From positions 124,001-188,000 of the forward strand of contig NZ_CP008747.1 in assembly GCF_000816085.1 (NCBI RefSeq): DNA of 64,000 nt. Direction: 5' to 3'. Numbering within the stretch: position 1 is the stretch's first letter; each line of letters opens with the position of its first letter. Shown here in pieces: positions 28,572 to 37,488 of the stretch. Source of the stretch: Staphylococcus hyicus. GTDB taxonomy: Bacteria > Bacillota > Bacilli > Staphylococcales > Staphylococcaceae. The notes beneath the pieces were generated by a model. The model was given only the letters and a program-made list of their open reading frames with translations, was not told the DNA's origin and did no database searches. A program made the translations under genes and the position numbers.

Positions 28572-30347
28572 ATGTATTATAGTAAAGGTAATTACGAAGC
28601 ATTTGCGCGACCTAAGAAGCCAGAAAATGTTGAAAAGAAATCCGCATACCTTGTCGGCTCAGGGCTTGCTTCACTCGCAGCAGCCTGTTTTTTAATTCGT
28701 GATGGACAAATGGAAGGAACACAAATCCATATTTTAGAAGAAATGTCTAAGCCAGGCGGCAGTCTAGATGGGGATTATTTGCCAGTCAAAGGATATGTCG
28801 TTCGTGGTGGACGAGAAATGGAAAATCATTTTGAATGTTTGTGGGATTTATTCAGATCGATTCCTTCTCTAGAGGTTAAAGGTGCATCAGTGTTAGATGA
28901 ATTTTATTGGTTAAACAAGGAAGATCCTAATTATTCTCGATGTCGTGTCATCGAAAAGAGAGGGCAGCGTTTGGCCACGGATGGTGATTTTACGTTAACA
29001 CCGACAGCATTGAAAGAAATCGTTAAATTATGTTTAACAAATGAAGCGGATTTAGATGATGTAAGCATTACAGAGGTATTTTCTAAAGGTTTTTTTGACT
29101 CGAATTTTTGGATTTATTGGAAAACGATGTTTGCGTTTGAACCGTGGCATTCAGCTATGGAAATGCGCCGTTATTTATTACGTTTTATACATCATATTAA
29201 TGGATTAGCAGATTTCAGTTCACTAAAATTTACGAAATATAATCAATATGAGTCGTTGGTGATGCCGATGATTCATTATTTAAGAGCACATCAAGTGCAG
29301 TTTGACTATAATGTGGAAGTTGAAGATATTAAGGTTGATGTAACCACTTCTCAAAAAGTCGCAAGGGAATTACTTATTAAACGTGATGGTCAGCGTGAAA
29401 CACTGAAGTTAACGCCGGATGATCTCGTTTTTGTGACAAATGGTAGTATTACAGAAAGTTCTACGTATGGAGATAATTTTACACCAGCACCTCCTTCACA
29501 TGAATTGGGGGGGAGTTGGAAATTATGGCAGAATCTGGCTAAACAAAGCCCTGAATTTGGGAATCCAGAGAAATTTTTCAAAAATATCCCTCCAAAAAGT
29601 TGGTTCGTTTCGGCGACTGCAACGACGAATCATGAAAAGGTAATACGTCAAATCGAAACATTGTGTAAACGTGATCCGCTAGCAGGTAAAACGGTCACAG
29701 GAGGGATTATAACTGTACACGACTCTTCATGGCAATTAAGTTTTACGGTCAACCGACAACAACAATTTAAATCACAGCCTGAAGATCAAGTGAGTACTTG
29801 GATTTACGCATTATATTCAGACGTGAAAGGCGATTATATTAAAAAGCCCATCACAGAATGTAGTGGTCATGAAATATGCCAAGAATGGTTGTATCATATG
29901 GGAATGCCTGAAGATCAAATTGAGCAACTCGCAAAAGATGAAATTAACACAATCCCTGTTTACATGCCATATATTACAGCTTACTTTATGCCACGCGCAT
30001 TAGGTGATCGTCCACGTGTAGTACCACATCAATCTCGTAACCTTGCATTTATTGGTAATTTTGCTGAAACAGAACGCGACACAGTATTTACGACGGAGTA
30101 TTCAGTGAGAACCGCTATGGAAGCTGTGTATCAACTGTTAAACATTGACAGAGGTGTACCTGAAACGATTGGCACAGAATTCGACGTTCGAGAATTGATG
30201 AAGGCCATGTATCACCTAAATGATCGTAAAGGACTCTCAGAAATAACGAAAACGAACAAAGTTCAGCGGACGCTTTTCAAAGGGATAAAACGCAAAATCA
30301 AAGGCACTTATATCGAAACATTACTTAAAACGTATCATTTATTATAA
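28572..30347 (+). CDS. ohyA: oleate hydratase (FAD-dependent)
   Basis: A 591-residue enzyme of the 67-kDa myosin-cross-reactive antigen family, the same length as the S. aureus enzyme. It adds water across the cis-9 double bond of unsaturated fatty acids, detoxifying host antimicrobial lipids and yielding 10-hydroxy fatty acids. Visible features: [17 protein letters not shown]-terminus, dinucleotide-binding [17 protein letters not shown] (about 30-46), FAD/substrate region GGSLDG and GGREMEN, and the conserved NAEVER-like [18 protein letters not shown] (about 495-512). The ATG at 28572 follows AAAGGAAG; an upstream GTG is inside that site. Probably cytosolic or membrane-peripheral. Regulation by the divergent TetR protein is inferred. 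Confidence 0.95.
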   Translation: MYYSKGNYEAFARPKKPENVEKKSAYLVGSGLASLAAACFLIRDGQMEGTQIHILEEMSKPGGSLDGDYLPVKGYVVRGGREMENHFECLWDLFRSIPSLEVKGASVLDEFYWLNKEDPNYSRCRVIEKRGQRLATDGDFTLTPTALKEIVKLCLTNEADLDDVSITEVFSKGFFDSNFWIYWKTMFAFEPWHSAMEMRRYLLRFIHHINGLADFSSLKFTKYNQYESLVMPMIHYLRAHQVQFDYNVEVEDIKVDVTTSQKVARELLIKRDGQRETLKLTPDDLVFVTNGSITESSTYGDNFTPAPPSHELGGSWKLWQNLAKQSPEFGNPEKFFKNIPPKSWFVSATATTNHEKVIRQIETLCKRDPLAGKTVTGGIITVHDSSWQLSFTVNRQQQFKSQPEDQVSTWIYALYSDVKGDYIKKPITECSGHEICQEWLYHMGMPEDQIEQLAKDEINTIPVYMPYITAYFMPRALGDRPRVVPHQSRNLAFIGNFAETERDTVFTTEYSVRTAMEAVYQLLNIDRGVPETIGTEFDVRELMKAMYHLNDRKGLSEITKTNKVQRTLFKGIKRKIKGTYIETLLKTYHLL

Positions 30348-30357
30348 ATGATGCAAC

Positions 30358-30406
30358 ATAAAAAGGACACGCGCCTATCCGAATGAGATAGGACGTGTCC
30401 TTTTCT
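30358..30406. terminator. bidirectional terminator between ohyA and sbi
   Basis: AAAAAGGACACG / CGTGTCCTTTT outer arms with an inner CCTATC/GATAGG stem. A-rich and T-rich flanks allow termination on both strands. Confidence 0.85.
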
Positions 30407-30446
30407 TAATGTCATTTAACCGCTCCGCTCAATAACATTAATGAGA

Positions 30447-33314
30447 TTACTTCATAATTGAAGCGAAAAAGTTTGAAAGTGAATGAGAGAATGATGATAC
30501 AGTGTCTGCTGCTGCAATGGCTGTTTTCACTGTTTTTGGATTTTGGTAAAGTGCGTATAACACTTTTCCTGTATTTAATGCTTCAGTAGCATAATTTCTT
30601 GCATGCGCATACGTGTTATAAAATACGTTTCCGTTCGGTTTAATATCAAGTGGTTTAATGTGTGTTTTTGAACCATTGCCAAGTGCCGCTAAAACAAGTT
30701 TATCGATTGTACTTTTATGTTTAAAGTACGTGTTGAAATAATATTTTGCTTGTTCATATTTCGCTTTAAATCCTTGGTGTGATTGTGCAACATTATGATA
30801 GCCTTGAGTAAAATAATTTTTCAATGATTTGTAGTAGCTTGATGTTGTTGTCTGTTGTTCGGATTTAGTTGTTTGCGTTGCTTTTGATTGTGTTGTTTTA
30901 GTTTGCGTTGTTTTAGTTTGCGTTATTTTAGTTTGTGTATCCGCTTTTGATGTTGATGCCTTATGTGATGTTTTGTTTGTTTCATGTTTTTGAAGACGTT
31001 CTTTTTCTGCTTTTTCACGATGTGTTGTAAGAATGCCATCAAGTTGTTTTTGTAATTGCGCTTGAACGTGGTGAGGTGCTTTGTTCACTTCACGTTGTGC
31101 AAAGCGGTGGCTGTTTACTGAATAATCTTTGTTTAATGCCACTAATGCTTTGTTTGCAGATGCAATGCGATCATTTTGACGTGCTTCCATTGTTTCTTTT
31201 GTAACTGGGATAGCAGGGAATAACTTTTCTAATTGTTCAAGTGTTAAGTTTTTCGTCCCGTTAGGCCCTAATAATTCTTCGATGAATTTATTTTGAGCAT
31301 CAGAGTTTTCTAAAAGCGGGTAAGTAATACCTCTTTCTTTAACATGAGTTGATTTATGCGCATGTTGTTTGTGTGATGCTTTATCTTTTGTAACTGGGAT
31401 AGCAGGGAATAACTTTTCTAATTGTTCAAGTGTTAAGTTTTTCGTCCCGTTAGGCCCTAATAATTCTTCAATGAATTTATTTTGAGCATCAGAGTTTTCT
31501 AAAAGCGGGTAAGTAATACCTCTTTCTTTAACATGAGTTGATTTATGCCCATGTCGTTTGTGTGATGCTTTATCTTTTGTAACTGGGATAGCAGGGAATA
31601 ACTTTTCTAATTGTTCAAGTGTTAAGTTTTTCGTCCCATTAGGTCCTAACAATTCTTCAATAAATTTGTTTTGAGCATCAGAGTTTTCTAAAAGCGGGTA
31701 CGTAGTACCTCTTTCTTTAATTTGAGTGCCAAAGTTTTCTAAAAGTGGGTAAGTAATACCTCTTTCTTTAATTTGAGTGCCAAAGTTTTCTAAAAGCGGG
31801 TAAGTAATACCTCTTTCTTTAACATAGCTTGATTTATGTGCATGTCGTTTGTGTGATGCTTTAGCTCTTGGCTGAATCGTTGCGTCTTGCGCTACTGGAA
31901 TAATTGGAAATGAATTAATAATGTTTGGTAATTGATCATCTGTTAATGTATTATCTCTGTTTGAATTTGTTAAATATTCAAGAGAATCTTTTTCAGATGG
32001 TACTGAAATATTTGGTAAATGAATATTTCTAAATTGTTCAGCGCTAACAGTGTTATCTTTATTTGAGCTTAATAAGTAATCTAATTTTTGTTTGTTGTTT
32101 TCAAGGTCAATTACGCTATCTTGAGTGAATCTTTGGAATTCATCTACAGATGCCGTATTTCCACTGTTAGATCCTTGTAAAGCTTTTAATTCATTACTTT
32201 TAAGGAAATCGTCACGTCTATCAAAATCTTTTTGAGTAGGTTTAACTAAACGATTAAATTCGTGTTCTGACACTTTACTTTGTGTGTTGGCGTTTGAAAG
32301 ACGATGTGATTCAATCCAAATTTGTTGTGCATGGTCAGGGTTTTTGTGAAGTTCTTTCACTAAACGTTCAAGGTCACCAATTGGTAATTTATTGTTTTCT
32401 AATAAATTAATGTACGCTTTACGTTGTGCGACTCGACGCTCAGGGTTGGTCACGTCTTTTGATGCTTCAGAAAAAACGTTTTGCGCTGTTTCTTTAGTTG
32501 GATTTTCATGTAATTGTTTTAAGAATTCACTACGTTGTTTTTCATCTAAACCTTTTAATTGTAAAAGAAATTGGAAGGCTTTTTGGACAACATGTTGCTC
32601 TTCTTGTTTTGCTTTAAGGTCTTGTACTGATGGTTTATGACCATTATCTGTTGCTTTGTAGCCTGTTGTGTCTGCTTTACCTGCATTTGTAGTTGGGAGG
32701 TAAAGTTTATTATATAAATCATCTGTTAAAGTATTATCGTTTGCGTGTTTAGTTTGTTTTGTTTGTTGTGTCTGTTGTTGTGTATTTATTAATTTATGAA
32801 GTTCTTCTTCAGTAGCTGAGTTATCTTTGTTTTGGCTTGGAACTCTGTTAGATTCAATCCAAGTTTGTTGACTATGATCTGGGTTCTCAATTATTTTATC
32901 GATGTAACGTTCACGATCAGCAGATGAAAGGTTTGGATTGTTTACAACTGAAAAGTAAGCGTTACGTTGTGCTAATCGACGCTCAGGATTGTTGACGTCT
33001 TTTGTTGATTCAGAAAATACATTTTGTGCCGTTTCTTTTGTTGGATTGTCATGTAATTGTTTTAAGAATCGGCCACGTTGTGCTTCATCAATTCCTTTTA
33101 AATGGATTAAGTGATAGTAGGCACGTTGCACATCTTTATGATCATTTTGACGCGCTTGTTGTTGAGGCGCATGCTGTTGATGTGTTTGGTAATGATGCGT
33201 AGATTGTTGATGTGTAGTGTGTTCTGAAGCTTTTGCTTCTCCATTAGCAACCATTGTTGCAAGTGTAAGTGTTGCTGCTCCAATTAATAATCTCGAAATG
33301 TTCTGTTTTCTCAT
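30447..33314 (-). CDS. sbi: Sbi-like second immunoglobulin-binding protein, much enlarged
   Basis: A 955-residue orthologue of S. aureus Sbi (436 residues). The signal peptide (RLLIGAATLTLATMVANGEAKASE) and the C-terminal region (YYKSLKNYF, KYYFNTYFKHKSTIDK, NTGKVLYALYQNP) match Sbi closely. It carries two copies of the paired three-helix Ig-binding module (about 60-165 and 235-345), each ending in the NPxxxxQxWIES motif. A novel middle region (about 350-705) has GITYPLLEN repeats and three 63-residue units ending LEQLEKLFPAIPVTK, followed by a basic Lys/Thr-rich linker and the Sbi C-terminal domain that associates with lipoteichoic acid. No LPXTG. By family it binds IgG and complement C3 components. 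A SaeR-like site lies about 120 bases upstream. Confidence 0.9.
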   Translation of the reverse strand: MRKQNISRLLIGAATLTLATMVANGEAKASEHTTHQQSTHHYQTHQQHAPQQQARQNDHKDVQRAYYHLIHLKGIDEAQRGRFLKQLHDNPTKETAQNVFSESTKDVNNPERRLAQRNAYFSVVNNPNLSSADRERYIDKIIENPDHSQQTWIESNRVPSQNKDNSATEEELHKLINTQQQTQQTKQTKHANDNTLTDDLYNKLYLPTTNAGKADTTGYKATDNGHKPSVQDLKAKQEEQHVVQKAFQFLLQLKGLDEKQRSEFLKQLHENPTKETAQNVFSEASKDVTNPERRVAQRKAYINLLENNKLPIGDLERLVKELHKNPDHAQQIWIESHRLSNANTQSKVSEHEFNRLVKPTQKDFDRRDDFLKSNELKALQGSNSGNTASVDEFQRFTQDSVIDLENNKQKLDYLLSSNKDNTVSAEQFRNIHLPNISVPSEKDSLEYLTNSNRDNTLTDDQLPNIINSFPIIPVAQDATIQPRAKASHKRHAHKSSYVKERGITYPLLENFGTQIKERGITYPLLENFGTQIKERGTTYPLLENSDAQNKFIEELLGPNGTKNLTLEQLEKLFPAIPVTKDKASHKRHGHKSTHVKERGITYPLLENSDAQNKFIEELLGPNGTKNLTLEQLEKLFPAIPVTKDKASHKQHAHKSTHVKERGITYPLLENSDAQNKFIEELLGPNGTKNLTLEQLEKLFPAIPVTKETMEARQNDRIASANKALVALNKDYSVNSHRFAQREVNKAPHHVQAQLQKQLDGILTTHREKAEKERLQKHETNKTSHKASTSKADTQTKITQTKTTQTKTTQSKATQTTKSEQQTTTSSYYKSLKNYFTQGYHNVAQSHQGFKAKYEQAKYYFNTYFKHKSTIDKLVLAALGNGSKTHIKPLDIKPNGNVFYNTYAHARNYATEALNTGKVLYALYQNPKTVKTAIAAADTVSSFSHSLSNFFASIMK
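31202..31833 (-). repeat. tandem repeats in sbi: three 189-bp and about three 51-bp units
   Basis: The segment beginning TAACTGGGATAGCAGGG recurs at 31202, 31391 and 31580 (189-base period, 63 codons, almost identical). Beyond it, 51-base units encoding KERGITYPLLENFGTQI-type segments recur between about 31683 and 31833. Near-identity indicates recent expansion. Confidence 0.88.
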
Positions 33315-33431
33315 GATGTTGTCTCCTCTGTGTGTAAAATAATCATCCCAAGCAATTAGAAGTTTAGCACGCGGACATGGGTATTGGAATTAAACGAAGC
33401 TTAAATAAATGAAAAGCATTCATTAACTAAA

Positions 33432-33448
33432 TTAAACAAATGCTTAAC
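33432..33448 (-). promoter_or_regulatory. SaeR-like site upstream of sbi
   Basis: Minus strand 33448-33432 reads GTTAA-GCATTT-GTTTAA, one inserted or changed base in the second half of the SaeR consensus GTTAA-N6-GTTAA; a further GTTAA follows 5 bases later. It is 118 bases upstream of the start codon. S. aureus sbi is SaeRS-controlled. Confidence 0.45.
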
Positions 33449-33566
33449 TTAAATCATTAAATACTGATAATATAGCATTTTTAACAATTCGGAGTTGATT
33501 TGAAAAGCGATCTTATCCGCGAATACATAAAAAGAAAAATGTGATTTAATGAGATAAAAGATAGTA

Positions 33567-33596
33567 TTGAAATTAAGACGTGTCACACTGTATAAT
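33567..33596 (+). promoter_or_regulatory. adcA promoter
   Basis: TTGAAA (33567-33572), 18-base spacer, TATAAT (33591-33596), placing the transcription start inside the palindrome at 33602-33620. Confidence 0.7.
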
Positions 33597-33601
33597 TGGA
33601 A

Positions 33602-33620
33602 ATAGTAATCATTACTATTT
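33602..33620. promoter_or_regulatory. Zur-type operator of adcA
   Basis: Perfect palindrome AATAGTAAT-C-ATTACTATT. The core TAATnATTA matches the staphylococcal Zur box core. It overlaps the expected transcription start of a zinc-receptor gene, the right place for Zn-dependent repression. Confidence 0.75.
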
Positions 33621-33637
33621 ACAGAAGGAAATCACAT

Positions 33638-35170
33638 ATGAAAAAGCATTTAAAAATTTTATTAGGGTTAGCGTGTAGTTGCGCTGTGTTAGTTGGCTGC
33701 GGTCCACAAGAGGACAAAGATAAAAATGATGATAAGTTGAGTGTAACGACAACTGTTTTTCCTTTACAATCATTTGTGAAACAAATTGGGGGAGCGCATG
33801 TTAAAGTGAATACGCTTTATCCTGCTGGAGCAGATTTACATCATTTTGAGCCCTCTCAAAAAGACATCATCAATGCCAGTCAATCCGATTTATTTATCTA
33901 CACAGGGGATAATTTAGATCCTGTAGCCAAAAAAGTGGCATCGGCTATTAAAGCGGATGATAAAAAATTGTCATTAGAAAATCATATCGATAAGTCTGAA
34001 TTGTTAACAGATACACATGAGCACGAAGCGGATGAGCATCATCATGAAACAGGGCATCATCACGGTGGATATGATCCTCACGTTTGGTTAGATCCAAAAT
34101 TCAATGAAAAATTTATTGAATCGATTCGTGATGAACTTGTAAAAAAAGATCCGAGTCATAAAAATACTTATGAAAAGAACGCCAAACAGCTACTTAAAGA
34201 CGTGGAAAATATAGATAAAAAGTTAGAAAAAGCAACACAAAACCATAAAGGACATGCAGTCTTTATTTCTCATGAATCGTTAGGTTATCTTGCCAATCGC
34301 TATGGCTTTAAACAAGTAGGGATTCAAAGCTTAAATGCAGAAGACCCTTCACAAAAACAGCTTCAAGCCATTGTCCAAGACATCAATGAAACGAAAGCAA
34401 AGTACATTCTGTACGAAGACAATCTTTCGAATAAAGTTACAGAAACTGTACGACAAGAAACGCGTGCAGAACCACTTCGCTTTAACAATATGGAGTCTGT
34501 TTCCAAATCACAGGCTAAAGACGCCACATATCAAAGTTTGATGAATGAAAATATTCAACATATTGAAAAAGCATTAAATGATAAGGTGACATTGGATACT
34601 AAGGATGACAATGATACTCAGAAACATGCCAAAGCCATTTATGACGGTTATTTCAAAGACAGTCAAGTTAAAGATCGCGCATTGTCAGATTATGAAGGAG
34701 AATGGCAGTCAGTCTACCCACTATTAAAAGCGGGAGCGCTTGATGAAGTGTTTGAACATAAAGCGAAGCAAAAAGGGGATAAATCCGCAAAAGCGTATAA
34801 AGCGTATTACAATGTGGGGTATCAAACAGATATCAACAATATTACGATTTCAAATGGTACCATTACATTTATGAAAAATGGACAGTCTGTAACAGGACAA
34901 TATGAATATGACGGTAAAGATATTCTTAAATATGAAAAAGGAAATAGAGGCGTACGGTACACGTTTAAGTTAGTTGGAACGGGTTCTAAAGATTTACCGA
35001 AATACGTGCAGTTTAGTGACCATAATATTGCGCCTACAAAAACAGGCCATTTCCATATATTTATGGGGAATGATCGTGAAGCGTTATTGAAAGAAATGGA
35101 GAATTGGCCAACATATTATCCGTCACACTTAAGTGAAAAAGAAATAAAAGAAGAGATGTTAGCACATTAA
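33638..35170 (+). CDS. adcA: zinc-binding lipoprotein AdcA with ZinT domain
   Basis: A 510-residue two-domain zinc receptor, close to the usual length of staphylococcal AdcA. Lipobox VGC (about residue 20); ZnuA/SBP cluster A-1 domain (about 30-310) with zinc ligands in DLHHFEPSQ, a His-rich acidic loop (about 125-145: HEHEADEHHHETGHHHGG), HVWLDP and FISHESLGYL; and a C-terminal ZinT domain (about 324-510: KAIYDGYF, LSDYEGEWQSVYPLL, KTGHFHIFMG with the His ligands). It captures extracellular Zn2+ for an AdcBC-type permease, which is not in this window. The ATG at 33638 follows AAGGAAATCAC; a frame-extended start at 33596 lies within the operator and is rejected. Confidence 0.95.
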   Translation: MKKHLKILLGLACSCAVLVGCGPQEDKDKNDDKLSVTTTVFPLQSFVKQIGGAHVKVNTLYPAGADLHHFEPSQKDIINASQSDLFIYTGDNLDPVAKKVASAIKADDKKLSLENHIDKSELLTDTHEHEADEHHHETGHHHGGYDPHVWLDPKFNEKFIESIRDELVKKDPSHKNTYEKNAKQLLKDVENIDKKLEKATQNHKGHAVFISHESLGYLANRYGFKQVGIQSLNAEDPSQKQLQAIVQDINETKAKYILYEDNLSNKVTETVRQETRAEPLRFNNMESVSKSQAKDATYQSLMNENIQHIEKALNDKVTLDTKDDNDTQKHAKAIYDGYFKDSQVKDRALSDYEGEWQSVYPLLKAGALDEVFEHKAKQKGDKSAKAYKAYYNVGYQTDINNITISNGTITFMKNGQSVTGQYEYDGKDILKYEKGNRGVRYTFKLVGTGSKDLPKYVQFSDHNIAPTKTGHFHIFMGNDREALLKEMENWPTYYPSHLSEKEIKEEMLAH

Positions 35171-35342
35171 CGATATATATGAGATAAGCGTAATAAGGCT
35201 TCTCTCAAAGTAGATGCTTTTCTTCATAATGCTTAAAAGTCATAATTTGGGACACAATCCAATTGGGTATGATTACACATCGATGCATTTGATTGATTTT
35301 AATCATTGATACCAAGCATTTTCATAAGTAAATCATCGTTAA

Positions 35343-35392
35343 AGCGCCTTCAAAATTCATGCATAAATGAACTTTGAAGGCGTTTTTATATG
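35343..35392. terminator. bidirectional terminator between adcA and sirC
   Basis: GCGCCTTCAAA(A)TTCAT / AATGAACTTTGAAGGCG hairpin followed by TTTTTAT on the plus strand and a shorter T tract on the minus strand. The remainder of 35171-35486 contains no visible gene. Confidence 0.8.
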
Positions 35393-35486
35393 TCTTCTGA
35401 AGTGAATTCGATACGGATAGTATCGTCAAGACTTTGTGTCCCTATAAGTATGGCGGTGCGATTAAAAAAGGAATAATAAAGCGTAT

Positions 35487-36485
35487 CTACATTTTTTTTA
35501 CTGTGAGTAATAAGTAGATGAAAAAAGGTGCACCAAACGCTGCGATAAAGACCCCAGCAGGAATTTCTTTAGGTAAAAACAAAGTACGTCCAACCAAATC
35601 AGCTAATAAAATAGAAAGGGCGCCAATACAAGCAGACATCATCACTTGCTTCAACGTACTTTGTTTAATCAAAGTTTTAGCAATGTGAGGCGCAATTAAG
35701 CCCACAAACCCAATGTTGCCAACGTAACTTACAGATACGGATACAAGTAGCGTTGCAACAATGAGTTGTAATAATTTTGTTTGTTTTAAATGTAACCCTA
35801 AAGCGCGACCAATATCATCATCTAAGGCAGCAACCTTCATTCTTGGGATAAGAAGGATAAGTATTGGGATAATGGCGATTATCGTGATTAAGACGGCAAG
35901 CGTATCTTCAAATGCGCTACCATATAAACTTCCCACTAACCAAGTATACGCTTTAGAGGCCGCAAATTCTTTAGAAGTTACCATTAGCCCATGCGTAAGA
36001 GCAATGAAGAGCGTCTGCAAAGCGATGCCTATAATTATTAACGTGGAAGGACGTATAGGTGTGCGAAATTGGAATAATAACAAACACATCATTGCTAATG
36101 TCCCACCTAATATCGCAAATAATGGCAACATGTGAATACTAATACTGTTGAAAAGTGTGATCACGCTAACAGCACATAAGCTTGCACCACCCGTGACACC
36201 TATAATATCTGGTGACGCAATAGGATTTTTGAGTACATTTTGAAGTAATAACCCACTGATACCAAAAGCCATACCAGTTAAAAGGGCGAGCGAGATTCTC
36301 GGTAGTCGAAGCACTTCCAGTGTGAATTGATTCACACTTTCTGAAGGGTGCATAAAATATGCGATGATTTCAGATAAAGTAATAAAGGAAGTACCCAACA
36401 TCATGCTTAATATAATGACTAAAAGAAGTAAACCCATAGTTAATAACACCCAAAGTGTCTCTTTAAGCGACATTTTAATTATCAT
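35487..36485 (-). CDS. sirC: siderophore ABC transporter permease SirC
   Basis: A 332-residue FecCD-family permease with about ten membrane helices. Family motifs: RLPRISLALLTGMAFGISGLLLQ (in part), NPIASPDIIGVTGGA and GLIAPHIAK. It is the second permease of the SirABC importer for staphyloferrin B-type ferric siderophores, pairing with SirB in the membrane and needing a FhuC-like ATPase from elsewhere. Its start overlaps the sirB stop by 4 bases, giving tight coupling. Last gene of a Fur-controlled operon. Confidence 0.9.
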   Translation of the reverse strand: MIIKMSLKETLWVLLTMGLLLLVIILSMMLGTSFITLSEIIAYFMHPSESVNQFTLEVLRLPRISLALLTGMAFGISGLLLQNVLKNPIASPDIIGVTGGASLCAVSVITLFNSISIHMLPLFAILGGTLAMMCLLLFQFRTPIRPSTLIIIGIALQTLFIALTHGLMVTSKEFAASKAYTWLVGSLYGSAFEDTLAVLITIIAIIPILILLIPRMKVAALDDDIGRALGLHLKQTKLLQLIVATLLVSVSVSYVGNIGFVGLIAPHIAKTLIKQSTLKQVMMSACIGALSILLADLVGRTLFLPKEIPAGVFIAAFGAPFFIYLLLTVKKM

Positions 36486-37477
36486 AGGCGATAAACTCCT
36501 TTTCGCATTAAGTAGATTAAGACGCTCGCTCCTAGCACCGCTGTTATGACGCCTACCGGAAGCTCTGAAGGCTGAATGATAACTCTCGCAATAATATCTG
36601 CACTTAACATTAAAATCGCACCTAACATAGCAGAATGAGGGATAAGATATTTATAGTTAGGGGGCAAGAGTTTTTTACTGATATTAGGGACAATTAAACC
36701 TATAAACACGACAGACCCTACTAAAGCAACGGATAAACCCGCTAAACTACTAATCAACAATATCAATATCCATTTTGTAATTTTAATGTTTTGTCCTAAT
36801 CCAATAGCGATGTCGTCATTTGTCATTAAAATATTAATTCTTGTAGACATAAAAAATGCAATGATGAAAAGTACAGGAAACAATGGAATGACCCAAGTGG
36901 TATCCCATATATTACGTAATGCAACGGAACCTGAAAGCCAAAACAAAAGTCCTTGTAAGTTCGTTTCATTCATAATCAAAATCCCTTGTGTAAATGCGGT
37001 AAATAACATCGATATTGAAGCCCCTGCCAAAATGACACGTTGCGGTGAAAATTGTGTTTGTCGAAACATCCCAAGTGCAACAACGAGTAATGTTACTAAA
37101 ATGGCACCTAAAAATGCGATGATTGTTAATATTTCAAATGATCCGATTTGAATGAAGGTAATACTAAAAACAATAAAAAAGACGGCGCCAGCATTTACTC
37201 CAAATAAACCAGGCGACGCAATCGGATTACGCGTAAGGGCTTGCATTAAAAGTCCAGACACAGATAATGCGGCTCCTGTAAGCATCGCAATAATTGTACG
37301 TGAGGCGCGCGTACCTGAAATAAGTGTATGTATATCGTTGTTTGAATCAAAATGGAATAACGCTTGTATCAAAGAAGGGAAGGATACAAACGTTATTCCT
37401 ATCATAAAACTTAATATTGTCACAACGATAAGACATAAACCGGCTATTATAAGTTGCTGCGTCGGTTTAACTTTCAT
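36482..37477 (-). CDS. sirB: siderophore ABC transporter permease SirB
   Basis: A 331-residue FecCD permease with about ten membrane helices. Motifs ISGTRASRTIIAMLTGAALSVSG (in part), RNPIASPGLFGVNAGA and GLIVPNISK are typical. It partners SirC and receives ferric siderophore from SirA. It starts 11 bases after the sirA stop, with GGAGCC upstream of the ATG. Only about 30 percent similar to SirC by eye, as expected for heterodimeric permease pairs. Confidence 0.9.
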   Translation of the reverse strand: MKVKPTQQLIIAGLCLIVVTILSFMIGITFVSFPSLIQALFHFDSNNDIHTLISGTRASRTIIAMLTGAALSVSGLLMQALTRNPIASPGLFGVNAGAVFFIVFSITFIQIGSFEILTIIAFLGAILVTLLVVALGMFRQTQFSPQRVILAGASISMLFTAFTQGILIMNETNLQGLLFWLSGSVALRNIWDTTWVIPLFPVLFIIAFFMSTRINILMTNDDIAIGLGQNIKITKWILILLISSLAGLSVALVGSVVFIGLIVPNISKKLLPPNYKYLIPHSAMLGAILMLSADIIARVIIQPSELPVGVITAVLGASVLIYLMRKGVYRL

Positions 37478-37488
37478 AGCGTGGCTCC

